NCBI GenBank assembly: GCA_030538475.1 | Contig: JAUNTX010000002.1 | Coordinates: 186,001-250,000 of the forward strand | Length of the DNA: 64,000 bases | Reading direction: 5' to 3' | Source of the DNA: Dermabacter sp. | GTDB taxonomy: Bacteria > Actinomycetota > Actinomycetes > Actinomycetales > Dermabacteraceae | In this document: positions 35,806 to 45,300 of the stretch, in pieces | How positions within the stretch are numbered: the first letter of the stretch is position 1 | Layout of the letters: every line of letters begins with the position of its first letter | The notes under the pieces: model-generated | The model's input: only the letters and a program-made list of their open reading frames with translations | Databases searched by the model: none | What the model was told of the DNA's origin: nothing | Made by a program: the position numbers and the translations under genes

Positions 35806-35852
35806 TGACTATCCTTTCTGGTAGGCCCACAGTACGCCACTGTGCAGTACTG

Positions 35853-35877
35853 TGAACAGTGTTCAGACTACTGAACA
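35853..35877. promoter_or_regulatory. IclR-type operator between divergent dehydrogenases
   Basis: TGAACAGTGTTCA, 5 nt, CTGAACA: the same 13-nt core and 7-nt outer half-site with the same spacing as at 33870. It is 48 nt upstream of the 2-hydroxyacid dehydrogenase start and 39 nt upstream of the HIBADH-like start, placed to control both promoters. Confidence 0.7.
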
Positions 35878-35915
35878 TCGCGCGTTCCCCGTCGCCATCC
35901 AACGAAGGAGAGGCC

Positions 35916-36824
35916 GTGGCCCCCTCAACGGTATCCCCCCGCATCGCCGTGATCGGCACCGGCATCATGGGCGAACCCATGGCCCACCACCTCCTGAACG
36001 CCCACGGCCAGCTCACCGTGCTCTCCCGCACGCCCCGCCCCGCACTGCTGAAGGCGGGCGCCACCGAAGCCGCCTCCGCCTGTGAGATCGGCCAGAGTCA
36101 CGACGCCGCGCTCGTCATGCTCCCCGACCTCCCCCAGCTCCGGGACCTCTTGGACGGCGAGACCGGCCTCATCGCGGGGCTGGAGGCGCGCCCCGTCGGC
36201 GAGGCCCCGCTGCTGCTCATGATCGGCTCGACCGCCTCCGCGACCGGGATCCGCGCGCTCGACGCCGAGCTGCGCGAACTCCTCCCCGGCACAGTCAGCA
36301 TCGTGGACACTCCGGTGAGCGGCGGCGAGGACGGCGCGCTCTCCGGCACCCTGAAAATCATGGTGGGAGGCACGGAGGCCGACGCCCGCCGCGCAATCGA
36401 CCTGCTCGCCCCCACGGGCGAGGGCGTTCACCTCGGGCCGCTCGGCGCCGGGCAGGTGGCCAAGGCGTGCAACCAGCTCGTGGTGGGGGCCACCATGTTC
36501 GCCCTCGGGGAGGCCACGGTGCTGGCCGAGCGCTCCGGCCTGGACGTGGCCGCGATGTGGGGCCTCCTGGCCGGAGGCTATAGCGGCTCCCGCCTCCTGG
36601 ACACCCGCAAGGACAAGCTCGTGAGCGGGGACGATGCCCCCTCCGGCCCGATCAAGTACCTGCTCAAGGACATCGGGATCGGCCTCGACATCGCCGACGC
36701 CACGGGTACCAACGCCGCGATGCTGCCCGTCCTCGAGCGCCTGCTTCGCGAAGTGGTGGAGGAGCGGGGACTCGGCGATAGGGACCTCGCCACCACTCGG
36801 CGTTTCGTGGAGGAACGGAGCTAG
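35916..36824 (+). CDS. 3-hydroxyisobutyrate dehydrogenase-like (beta-hydroxyacid) oxidoreductase
   Basis: 302 residues. IAVIGTGIMGEPMAHHLL (about residues 10-27) is the NAD(P) site; VDTPVSGGEDGALSGTLKIMVGG is the substrate-binding signature (about 128-150) and GAGQVAKACNQLVVGA carries the catalytic Lys. The family includes 3-hydroxyisobutyrate, tartronate semialdehyde and 6-phosphogluconate-type dehydrogenases. The GTG at 35916 has AAGGAG 6 nt upstream. Its TAG stop shares CTAG with the stop of the convergent gene. Together with the neighbouring dehydrogenase and MFS gene it suggests a hydroxyacid catabolic pathway. Confidence 0.88.
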   Translation: MAPSTVSPRIAVIGTGIMGEPMAHHLLNAHGQLTVLSRTPRPALLKAGATEAASACEIGQSHDAALVMLPDLPQLRDLLDGETGLIAGLEARPVGEAPLLLMIGSTASATGIRALDAELRELLPGTVSIVDTPVSGGEDGALSGTLKIMVGGTEADARRAIDLLAPTGEGVHLGPLGAGQVAKACNQLVVGATMFALGEATVLAERSGLDVAAMWGLLAGGYSGSRLLDTRKDKLVSGDDAPSGPIKYLLKDIGIGLDIADATGTNAAMLPVLERLLREVVEERGLGDRDLATTRRFVEERS

Positions 36825-37789
36825 GACGCCCCGTCGATCATCCAGCGCGCCTCGGGGGGCAGCAGTTCCGCATCCACAGCCGGGGGAACCGGAGCACCCG
36901 GGAACGGCACCGGAATCGAGAAGAGGCCGGTCCATTCGCGGTTGTGCGCGGGATGCAGGCCCGGGATGGCACCTATCGTGGCCCACTCCTCCCGTTCGCT
37001 CAGGTGGGAGTCGATGAAGAGCTCCTGGCCGTCGGCGCTGCTGTCGATCACGGCCACCAGGCACGCGTAGAGGGCGGCGCGCGTGCTCGCGGCATCCGCC
37101 TCATACGCCTGGAGCACCACCTCCTCATCGAAGATGACGGCCTGGGCGTGCAGCTCGCCGTCGCGAAACAGCCCCACGCTGCGAGATTCGGCTATCGCGG
37201 GAGCATCCGGCGCGAAGTCCGGCGCGTTTTCTTCACGAAGGACGGGGGCGGGGGCAGCGGGCGACCACGCGGCGTGCTGGCGACGGTAGTGGTCCACGTA
37301 GAGATCGAGGGCGGCGCTGGCATCACGGGCCTCGAGGGGGCGGATCTCCACCCCGGCGGACCGCGCCAAGCGGTGAGAGTCCGCCCAGGTGCGCAGTTCG
37401 GGGCCGACGACGTAGCGCCACGGCGGGCACGCCTGGTTGAGCACGGCTCCGTGCCGGTGCGCGAGACCCAGAAGCAGACGGTCCTCTTCGTGGAGCTTGA
37501 GGCGCAGCGGCACGGTGGACACGTCGAGCTGGGCGGCGAGGAGGGCGTCGGCCACCCCGTCCGCGCCGGGGCCGTCGGCCACCTCCAGGACGAGCGTCCG
37601 GGAATCGGGGTGGTAGACGTTATCGATCCCCCGGCAGTGCCCACGCACGCGACCCTCGGGATCGAGGGCCGCGAAGGAGCGTCGGTTGTCCCCGCTCCGC
37701 CACCGGTCCGGGAGCAGATCGGGAAACGTTGCCGCGGCCTGGTCCCGGTGGGTGGCAGTGGCGGGAACAACCTCGATGGGGGAACTCAT
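36821..37789 (-). CDS. GNAT-like two-domain protein
   Basis: 322 residues without membrane segments. VRGHCRGIDNVYHPDSRTLVLEVADG and the following ADALLAAQ resemble the first strands and helix of a GNAT domain, and VEIRPLEARDASAALDLYVDHYRRQH starts a second similar lobe at about residue 146. Neither has a convincing acetyl-CoA loop, so activity is doubtful. Its ATG overlaps the stop of the DUF5692-like gene (ATGA), so the two are co-translated. Function unknown. Confidence 0.6.
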   Translation of the reverse strand: MSSPIEVVPATATHRDQAAATFPDLLPDRWRSGDNRRSFAALDPEGRVRGHCRGIDNVYHPDSRTLVLEVADGPGADGVADALLAAQLDVSTVPLRLKLHEEDRLLLGLAHRHGAVLNQACPPWRYVVGPELRTWADSHRLARSAGVEIRPLEARDASAALDLYVDHYRRQHAAWSPAAPAPVLREENAPDFAPDAPAIAESRSVGLFRDGELHAQAVIFDEEVVLQAYEADAASTRAALYACLVAVIDSSADGQELFIDSHLSEREEWATIGAIPGLHPAHNREWTGLFSIPVPFPGAPVPPAVDAELLPPEARWMIDGAS

Positions 37790-38829
37790 CCGTCTATGAG
37801 AACACGGGGGTCCTTCGCGCCGGAAGCGGCCGGGGTGCCGGGGGCGGGAGCTGCGGCGCCTGCGGGGGCAGCGGCATCTGCGGGAGTCGCGGCGATGTCC
37901 GGGCGCTGAATGTTGGCTTCGCGCACCTCCTGGTAGGAGGCGTGGTCGGTGTAGAGCTCATCCTTCAGCGGGTTCAGGTGCTTCGTGCGGATCACCAGCA
38001 CCTGGTACACAAGCACGGCCATGTTGACCACGAGGGAGATCGCGGACACGGTGAACAGTGCGGTGGGATCGTTCGAGGCCTGGACGGAGAACTGGGAGTC
38101 CGAAACGAAGGTGGGGACCGCCATCGTGAACATCATCCACAGTGCCAGGGTGTGTGCCCGGTGCTGGAGCCACGCGCCCTTCTTGATGAAGAAGGCGGGG
38201 ATGGTGCAGGAGATGAGGAGTGCGGCGCCGGCGTAGAAGGCGTGGTCTCCGACGCAGTTGTAGACGTAGGCGAAGTTCCAGAGGTCGTAGGCGATGATCC
38301 AGAACCACATCATGTCTGGCCACACCATGTCTTTCGACTTCGAGCGGGAGACGATGATGCCGGTCCAGCCGCAGATGGTGATGAGGTTGATGAGTCCGGC
38401 GATGCCGTTCATGTAGTTCCACGGGCCGGAAACCATGAAGACGCCATCGACCACGCCGTTCGCGCCCATGGCCCCCACCTGGAAGTCGCGGATGCACGCT
38501 TCGAGGATGTTGATCGCGAGGATTGCTGCCGGGAACATGAGCATCCACGTGTTCTTCTGGAACCGCGGGTGGTAGCGAAGAAGCATGAAGCCGAGGCATC
38601 CGGCGAGGGCGGAGTAGACCTTCACCCAATGGAACCAGGTGCCGGTGGAGCTTCCCGCTCCCGCCGTGGTGGGCCAGACGAAGATGGTGAGGATGATGGG
38701 CAGGATGATGAAGATGGCCCACGCGGCGCTGCGGTAGCGGCGGGTGATCTCGTTAAAGCCGATGAGGGCACCGAGAACCACGAGCCACGCGAGCCAGGAC
38801 TGCGCGGGGATCGATTCAAAGAGAAACAT
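37786..38829 (-). CDS. DUF5692-like integral membrane protein
   Basis: 347 residues with about eight or nine membrane helices and a Pro/Ala-rich cytoplasmic tail (about 315-347). Conserved-looking polar blocks are VSGPWNYMNGIAGLINLITICGW, VWPDMMWFWIIAYDLWNFAY and YNCVGDHAFYAGAALLISC. This matches the uncharacterised DUF5692 family, which I recognise only by pattern. The ATG at 38829 has AAGGA 7 nt upstream; the GTG 6 nt earlier does not fit. A promoter TTAGAC-17-TATGGC lies 76-104 nt upstream. Confidence 0.7.
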   Translation of the reverse strand: MFLFESIPAQSWLAWLVVLGALIGFNEITRRYRSAAWAIFIILPIILTIFVWPTTAGAGSSTGTWFHWVKVYSALAGCLGFMLLRYHPRFQKNTWMLMFPAAILAINILEACIRDFQVGAMGANGVVDGVFMVSGPWNYMNGIAGLINLITICGWTGIIVSRSKSKDMVWPDMMWFWIIAYDLWNFAYVYNCVGDHAFYAGAALLISCTIPAFFIKKGAWLQHRAHTLALWMMFTMAVPTFVSDSQFSVQASNDPTALFTVSAISLVVNMAVLVYQVLVIRTKHLNPLKDELYTDHASYQEVREANIQRPDIAATPADAAAPAGAAAPAPGTPAASGAKDPRVLIDG

Positions 38830-38904
38830 GGACACGTCCTTGCGGGAGGGATATCCGGCGAGGATGCCGGGGTGACCTCAGGCTAGGACCGGGGTGCGTA
38901 GGGA

Positions 38905-38933
38905 GCCATAGACACTTTCGCCGTCCTGTCTAA
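38905..38933 (-). promoter_or_regulatory. Promoter of the DUF5692-like operon
   Basis: On the minus strand TTAGAC (38933-38928) and TATGGC (38910-38905) are separated by 17 nt, upstream of the gene starting at 38829. It separates this operon from the toxin-locus genes that end at 38967. Confidence 0.45.
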
Positions 38934-38966
38934 AAACGGCGACGTTTCCCACCGGCGGCCTCTCCG

Positions 38967-39656
38967 CTATCCGGCGGAATGGGACCTGGGTCCTCCGGCA
39001 AGGATCTCCGCTGGGGTGACGACGTGACACCACTCGAGTGGGCGGGGGCTCGCCTCCGACAGGAACTGTGCAAGGTCCCCGCGGTAGAAGTTTCTGCGCT
39101 CGATGATCCTCATGTCCCTGAAGCGAAACTGCTCCTTCGTACAGATGAACGGCCCTTGAGGAGTCGCTGGCCAGCGTGTGGGCGGGATGTGCATGCTTTG
39201 GCCGGGAATCCACTGTCGGGAGTTCTCGCAGACTTCGCAGTACTTGGTGGGGAAGCCGAGGATGCGGGCCTCGAACTTGTCTAGCTTCTCCGGCTCCCAG
39301 ATCGTGATCGGAAGAATCTCTGGGATGAGCACGTACACGTCCTGCGCCTTTGCGGACTTCTTTCCGGCTAGCCGGAGGGTCAGATCGGGGAAGGCAGGTC
39401 TGATCCGCTCTGCGAGTTCGCTCGTGACCATCCCGTAGTCGCCATTACGGTCTACTTGCCAGAACGGCACGTTAGGTGTGTCTGATGCCCCCAGGATGAA
39501 GGTGCCGATGGGCGGTCCGAGGAATCCGCAGGCGAAGCAGTGCCCGGTGGGGCCGTACATCGATTCCGCGAAGTATTCGCTATTGAGTCGCGGGTCGCCT
39601 TTTCGTACCCCACCGTGCAGCTCGTAGTAGCTCGTCGGATCCAGCTGGTCGTTCAT
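38967..39656 (-). CDS. Hypothetical protein with two Cys-x2-Cys pairs (possible orphan immunity protein)
   Basis: 229 residues, soluble. The pairs are CFACGF (about residue 40) and CEVCEN (about 138), which could hold one zinc ion; this spacing recalls the double-CXXCG proteins that act as immunity proteins in some polymorphic-toxin loci, a weak resemblance. It is the last of five small genes downstream of the RHS toxin on the same strand. GAAAGGA lies 5 nt before the ATG. Codon choice is less GC-biased than in the core genes around. No confident family. Confidence 0.6.
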   Translation of the reverse strand: MNDQLDPTSYYELHGGVRKGDPRLNSEYFAESMYGPTGHCFACGFLGPPIGTFILGASDTPNVPFWQVDRNGDYGMVTSELAERIRPAFPDLTLRLAGKKSAKAQDVYVLIPEILPITIWEPEKLDKFEARILGFPTKYCEVCENSRQWIPGQSMHIPPTRWPATPQGPFICTKEQFRFRDMRIIERRNFYRGDLAQFLSEASPRPLEWCHVVTPAEILAGGPRSHSAG

Positions 39657-39737
39657 CGCATTCCTTTCGTCCGGAAGGATACCGGGCGGTGTCGGGGTAG
39701 AGACGAAGCACCACGTGGACGTGCCGGCTCACAGCTA

Positions 39738-40265
39738 TCAGGCCTCATCCCCACCGCCCTCTTGCTCTGCATCGCGGGTGAGCATCGTGGCGTATTCGCC
39801 TTCCAAGTGGTTGAACTCCGGCGAGGCGCCGCTCCACGAGAACCAGCCCGGAATCAGGCACCCGCGCTTCTTGACGAGCTCGACGCTCTCACCATCCCCA
39901 AGGTCAACCCGGATGCTTCTTGCGGATTCTGACACCTTCGCCCCCGAGGGGTCACGAAGTGCTCCTGCCAGCCTGGACAGCACTTCCGCCACGAGGAGTT
40001 CACGGGGCGATTCAGGATAGTCCTCCAAGGCCCATTGCCACAGCAAGTAGTATTCCGAGCCGAGGTACATGCTCACGTTCTCGCCAGATATCACGACGAC
40101 CAGCTTCCCTTGGCCACAGCTTGTGTCTAACGTTGCCTCGACGAACCTCCCTTCATGTGCCACGCGAAGTCCATAGTCCGTGCCATGCGGACGATCGTTG
40201 AGGGCCGCGGTGAGCCGTCGTAGAAGCTCCTCGTTGTATGCCTTGGCTAGCTCTTGTCGTTTCAT
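39738..40265 (-). CDS. Hypothetical protein in the RHS immunity array
   Basis: 175 residues, acidic, soluble, no recognised motif. Aromatic block SEYYLLWQWALEDYPESPRE lies near residue 70, and the C-terminus is Glu/Gly-rich. It starts 21 nt after the preceding gene's stop with a GGAA site 7 nt upstream, in line with operon transcription. Position, size and acidity suggest an orphan immunity protein; the sequence itself does not prove it. Confidence 0.6.
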   Translation of the reverse strand: MKRQELAKAYNEELLRRLTAALNDRPHGTDYGLRVAHEGRFVEATLDTSCGQGKLVVVISGENVSMYLGSEYYLLWQWALEDYPESPRELLVAEVLSRLAGALRDPSGAKVSESARSIRVDLGDGESVELVKKRGCLIPGWFSWSGASPEFNHLEGEYATMLTRDAEQEGGGDEA

Positions 40266-40286
40266 GCAATCGTTCCGATCTGCATG

Positions 40287-40901
40287 TCAACCGTCGGCTA
40301 ATGGCGCGTCAAATCCGGCAGCGCGATCCAAGGCGGCAAGCTTCGCTGCGACGACTTCCTCCGGGAAGTATTTCCGGAGCGGAACTTTCGATGCACCGAA
40401 CCCAATGATGGACAGGTCATCGTCATGCGGAAGGCCATTGATATGCCTGAGCGCCGCTTTGAGCACCCCACTTTGAGACTCGGAGTAATGCTCTGGCATC
40501 GGGTACTCATCCTCATAGATAATCTCCATGAGGCTATCAGCAAAATCTACCACCAGATCACCATTGAGCATAAAAGCCGGCGGTTCGTAGTGGAGGGATG
40601 GACGGACAGGACCGGCATACTGGAATTCTGGAAATCTTAAGCTCGACGCCACATAGCCCAAACTGCCGCACGGGTTGGTCCTGTTGACAAGGTCTACGGC
40701 GGCGGCGAAGTCACTCCGATTAACGAGACCTTTGAAGAGGAGACAGTAGGCGCCCCCGTAGTCAAGCTCGTAGTCAACGACTTGCATGACCCCGTAAGGA
40801 GCCTGCGCCAGCCCCTCTTCCGGATGTTCATCGTCGGTGAGACCCACGAGAAAAACACCGTACTTTCCAATATTGTCACGATTGACTTTTGGTCGAGCCA
40901 C
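40287..40901 (-). CDS. Hypothetical protein in the RHS immunity array
   Basis: 204 residues from a GTG with AAGGAG 7 nt upstream; a longer reading from 41021 would run into the preceding immunity gene. The protein is acidic (for example DLVVDFADSLMEIIYEDEYP near residue 135), with no membrane helix or known motif. It follows the second immunity homologue by 52 nt. Probably an immunity protein for a toxin no longer present, by location only. Confidence 0.6.
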   Translation of the reverse strand: MARPKVNRDNIGKYGVFLVGLTDDEHPEEGLAQAPYGVMQVVDYELDYGGAYCLLFKGLVNRSDFAAAVDLVNRTNPCGSLGYVASSLRFPEFQYAGPVRPSLHYEPPAFMLNGDLVVDFADSLMEIIYEDEYPMPEHYSESQSGVLKAALRHINGLPHDDDLSIIGFGASKVPLRKYFPEEVVAAKLAALDRAAGFDAPLADG

Positions 40902-40953
40902 ATCCACTCTCCTTACTATTGGAGCTCCTCTATTGGACCCTGAATGAACCAGA

Positions 40954-41562
40954 CTAGCATTCAATAAACTCTTCTTCGGGATCTTCAATGTACTTTCGCA
41001 ATATCGGAGACTTATCCGCAAATTCGAGCGCGGCTAGCCCGCGGAAATTCATTGAAAGCCAGGGCTCGTCCGGAGGGCCATCAATCTCGAAACTTGCGTA
41101 CTCCGACTTCGAAGTCCCAATGACAGCGACATAATCCGGCGGTAATAGGATAGATTCCGGCCACCCCTCAGGCCAGGGTATCCTGACACGTTTGGGCTTT
41201 CGGAGAACTCCCACTTGATGTGGAAGGTCAGTCATCAGCCAATGGCACCTCGGGACCGTTTGGGCGAGGAGCCGATAAGCCTCCTCACGGACCTCAGGCC
41301 CGATGTCGATGGGGACCACGATATCGACGGAAGGGACATAGAGCCCCTCAAACTCTTCTATCTCCTGAGGCGCTGTCGCTGGACCCATTGCGGCGAGCAT
41401 ATCGCGGTAGTCAACGAGCTCTTCGTCGAGCGGAGCTTCGCCTGTGACGTATTCGAAAAGGCGATAGTGACCCTGCCGCTCCTTGTTCGCCAGGGAAAGC
41501 CTCATGGCCTCAGGGCGCCGAGGTTCCTGCGGTTGCCGCTCATCGCCGTTATCGCTTCTCAT
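40954..41562 (-). CDS. Immunity protein homologue, second copy
   Basis: 202 residues. It is clearly a paralogue of the first copy (41549-42319): identical or nearly identical blocks include MRLSLANK, YRLFEYVTGE, PLDEELV, EVREEAYRLLAQTVPRCHWL and LAALEFADKSPILRKYI. Over half the residues match by eye. It ends soon after the shared part (FIEC) and lacks the tail found in the first copy. The ATG overlaps the first copy's last codons by 14 nt, exactly as the first copy overlaps the RHS gene, and AAGG lies 6 nt upstream in both. No family name recognised. Confidence 0.8.
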   Translation of the reverse strand: MRSDNGDERQPQEPRRPEAMRLSLANKERQGHYRLFEYVTGEAPLDEELVDYRDMLAAMGPATAPQEIEEFEGLYVPSVDIVVPIDIGPEVREEAYRLLAQTVPRCHWLMTDLPHQVGVLRKPKRVRIPWPEGWPESILLPPDYVAVIGTSKSEYASFEIDGPPDEPWLSMNFRGLAALEFADKSPILRKYIEDPEEEFIEC

Positions 41563-41686
41563 AGTACACCTTGAATGTTCCGTTCCTGAGTCGCGGAACT
41601 CCATACCGATGTTTATCGTCGATGTCTTTCGATTCTCCCTCTTCCCATTGAGTTCTATCAGGGTCTGAGCCATCTTTAGCCTGATT
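41549..41686 (-). other. Remnant of a duplicated toxin C-terminus inside the immunity gene
   Basis: The codons for residues 212-256 of the first immunity protein are homologous to the end of the RHS toxin module at 42306 onward. Homology continues through the stop codon and into the start of the next immunity gene, including its ribosome site, so this is a leftover of a toxin-tail/immunity duplication. Catalytic-looking His is replaced by Gln. Confidence 0.75.
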
Positions 41687-42319
41687 CTCCAGCATTCTGA
41701 ATGGGTTAGGCCAATATTCAATCAGCCCGTCTTCGGGATATGCGATGTACTTTCGCAGTATCGGTGACTTGTCCGCAAATTCGAGCGCTGCTAGCCCGGC
41801 GAAGGTCATCGAGAGCATGGGCTCGTCCGGAAAGTCATCAGCTTCGAACCTGACATGCTCAGAATTCGAAACACCAATGACATCGATATACGCTAGAGAT
41901 TCTGCGAGAGAGTCCGACCATACCTCACGCCAGGGTATCCTGACACGTTGAGGGTTTCGGAGAACTCCCACTTGACCTGGAAGGTTGGTTATCAGCCAAT
42001 GGCACCTCGGGACCGTTTGGGCGAGGAGCCGATAAGCCTCCTCACGAACCTCGGGACCGACGTCGATGGGGACTTGAATATCGACGTGGGGAAAATGGAG
42101 CGATCGAAACTTTGCTATTCCCTGAGCCGCCGCTGCGGGCCCCACTGCGGCGAGCATGTCGCGGTAGTGAACGAGCTCTTCGTCGAGCGGCACTTCGCCT
42201 GTGACGTATTCGAAAAGGCGATAACGCTCCCGCCGCCTCTTGTTCGCTAACGAAAGCCTAATGGCCTCAGCACGCAGACGTTTCTGTAGTTGCCGCTCAT
42301 CGTATTTATCGTCTCCCAT
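41549..42319 (-). CDS. Immunity protein fused to a decayed toxin tail
   Basis: 256 residues. Residues 1-211 are the immunity protein homologous to the next gene; its place directly after, and overlapping by 14 nt, the RHS toxin gene makes it the likely cognate immunity protein. Residues 212-256 (NQAKDGSDPDRTQWEEGE and on to RYGVP and FKVYYEKR) match the last 53 residues of the RHS toxin (DQTKDRSHPGRPHWEAG, SYGVR, KVYYGRR), with a gap and loss of the His of PHWEAG. So the gene arose by fusion to a second, inactive toxin end. The fused tail may be tolerated because it is at the C-terminus. Confidence 0.82.
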   Translation of the reverse strand: MGDDKYDERQLQKRLRAEAIRLSLANKRRRERYRLFEYVTGEVPLDEELVHYRDMLAAVGPAAAAQGIAKFRSLHFPHVDIQVPIDVGPEVREEAYRLLAQTVPRCHWLITNLPGQVGVLRNPQRVRIPWREVWSDSLAESLAYIDVIGVSNSEHVRFEADDFPDEPMLSMTFAGLAALEFADKSPILRKYIAYPEDGLIEYWPNPFRMLENQAKDGSDPDRTQWEEGESKDIDDKHRYGVPRLRNGTFKVYYEKR

Positions 42320-45300
42320 AATACACCTTCTCTTTCCTTAGTCCTTTTTCCAACCCTTTCCCGTTATAGATTTTCCGAACTCCATACGAATTTATTTCCG
42401 TCGGCGGCTTCAATACTCCCGCCTCCCAGTGCGGTCGACCAGGGTGACTGCGGTCTTTAGTCTGATCCTGGACCCCCATATCCACCCACTCTCCATCTTT
42501 CCTGCGCAGACCGGAATATACGTATGAACGTCCAGATGCTGTCCGCATCTGACTATCTGGGGTACGACTCGTTGGAATGTCAGCCCTTCTCATCGCCTCC
42601 CGGCGCGCAGCTCGCGAGTTAGGCAGCGAGCAGCTGTCGTTGTGAACTACAACAGGATCGTCGAACAGTCCGTTCGACACAGCGTACGTGTGGCTGGGGC
42701 CGGTGACGTGCAGGTTGTAGACGGTTTGCCCGGAGAGCCAGCCGGTGTCATGGACCTCGCGGACAAGGACGATGCCGCCGGTAGCGCCACGCATGTGGTC
42801 GCCCGCTTGGAGCTGTTCGGCGAGGATCCACCCCTTGCCCTCCACCCACACGGGGTGATTGGCCGTCGCGGTGATGGGGCGCATGCCCTGATCCAGGGTG
42901 ATCTCCAATAGGTGCTTGGTGCCGTGGCCAACGATGACGTCCAGCACCACCTCACTCGTCGCCTCACCGGTGACGGGGTCGATGGAGACCACTTCGTCGC
43001 CGGATGCCAGGTCCTCGATCCTCACCCGTGAACCGTCGGCCAGGAGCACGTAGGTCCCAGCGGCGAAGCTGTTGCGCGAACACACGGACTTGCCGCGTCG
43101 GGACGTGGCGGAAATGCCGGAGAAGGCACGCCCGAGCTTTGGCGACTTGGTGAGGCTCTTACCGCCGGTGATGAGGAGCTTGCTGGCTACCTTGCCGCCG
43201 GGCACCATATTGGCTGCGGCCCCCACGAACATCTCGGTGGCCTTGCTCTTGTTGCCGCTCGCCAGATACGCGGCCCCGGAGATGGCTCCAGCGGCGGTGC
43301 CGATGGGTCCGGGAATGTACGAGGCCACTTCGGTGACCTTCGCGATGATCGGCGCGTACTTCTTGATCGCCTTCTTGAAGGATGACCAGAAGCCCTGACC
43401 CGACAGATCGGTGCAGCCCACCGGATCGCCCGAACAGTAGTCGTACGGCGTTGCGTTCCCGGCGGGTTCGGAATCGACGGAGAGGAACCGGCCGGTCATT
43501 GGCTGATACATGCGCATGCCCATGAGCGTGATCCCCGCGAGCGCTTCCTGCGACCGCTGGGCGGCGCCCAGCCACCCATACCTCTCGCTGCGGTTCGGCG
43601 GGCCCCGGCGAGTGATCTCGCTGGTGCCCGTGGCCAGGTTCGTCACCTGGCCAAACTCATCATTAGCCATCAATCGGATACCGGTGGCGTCGGTGGTTTT
43701 CTGCCCGTCCACGAGCGGAATGTAGGCCATGATGCTGCCCTGCAGATCGGTGAGCATCAGCTCCCGATTCCCGCTCTTTCCGGTGGAGACGGCCGCATTC
43801 CCGGCGGCATCTTCGACGTAGCGGGTGATCTGGTTGGGATCCGAAATGTCCTCATCCACCCACGCCGCCTCGTCGCCGTCGGCATCGAAGTGGGTCACCT
43901 TCGCCACGGACTCCCGCCACTGGCCATCCACCCACGCGTACTGCGTGGTTGCCGAGAGCCTGCCGAGCGGATCGAGCGCCCAGGTCTGGCGGGCAACACC
44001 GTCGATCTGCTGGGCGGCCACCATGTCGTTAGTGAAGTAGGCGTTCTGCACCACGGTGTCGCTGCTCGTATCGACCGGTGCGGCGGTGATGCGGCCCAGC
44101 GGGTCGTACGTCCACGCCGCCCCGGCAGGGCCCGTCGTGGTGACGATGCGATCGAGGGAGTCATAGGTGGTGGCCTCGCTGGCCACCACGCCGTCACACC
44201 CTGCCGACGGCGCCGTGCGGGAGGCCGCGGTGCGGTTGGCGTGAGCATCCCACGTGTAGGTGCGCTGAACGCACGTGCCCGCGCCGGGCGTCCGGTCCTG
44301 CACCTGCGTGAGCTGCCCCGCCCTGTCGTACTGGAAGCTCTTGCTCGAGGCCGTCGTCTCGTGCCGCATCACCTCGTCGAAGCTGTTTTCCACGGTGTGA
44401 GAGGCGGCCAGTACCGTGCCGTCGCTGCGGGTGTATGTACGCTGCACGGGGCTCATCGTCGCGTCGTAGTCGATCGCGAGCTTCACATCCCCGGGAAGCA
44501 TCTGGGAGCGCAGTTCGCCGTCGGCCCCGTAGGTGGGGATGATGTCGCCCGCCACCGAGTCGGAAATCTTGGTGACGAATCCGCGTGGCTCCACCTCACG
44601 GTCGTAGGTGAAGGTGCGGCGCGCCCCGGTCGACTCCGTGACGGTGGCCGGGTTGCCGTACCGATCAAACTCGGTCGCGGTCCACCCGCCATGCGCATCT
44701 TCATACCGGGTCACACGCCCCAGCACGTCGGTGGTCTTCTTGATCCTGGAGGTGACGTTCCCTTCCCCGTCCAGGGCCTGGTTCTCCACCACCTCCCCTG
44801 TGATCGGGTCGTAGATCGCGCGCGTCTTCTTAATCGTGGTGTCCGCGTCCAGGACCGTGCCTTCGAGGCCCGCCCCGGAACCGGTCATCTCCACATCCAC
44901 GACTCGACCCGACGGATCGAACGTGGTGGTGGTCGTGCGCTTCTGGGTCACGACCTGGCCGCCCACGGGACCGGTGTTATGTTCGGAGACCACCGCCGCA
45001 TCGCCCCACATCGAGTACGCCTCCACCCGCTTCGTGGAATACGTATCCGACATGCGGGAACGCTCGTGCCCGGACGCCTGCCCCAGGGCACGGGTCACGC
45101 ACGGAAGATCCGCCCATTCGGGCCGATTGCCACACGCCGCGTCCTCCGGGTTGTTCCCGGCGGTATAGGGGATGGTCTTTCGCGTGCCCGCATCGTTACC
45201 CGTGGAGCCGGGTGCCCGTGATTCGAGCGTGCGCCCCTTGGCGTCATGAATAACGACGGCGGTGCGCTGCTCGGGATTCGGCGCCTCCGCATCCAGGGTC

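Noticed and set aside
42639..43082. Hint domain as an intein
   Set aside because: It sits between an RHS core and a short toxin tip with no C-terminal extein homology or endonuclease; this is a pretoxin-processing Hint domain.
43890..45221. Plus-strand 443-codon frame
   Set aside because: Antisense shadow of the RHS repeats.
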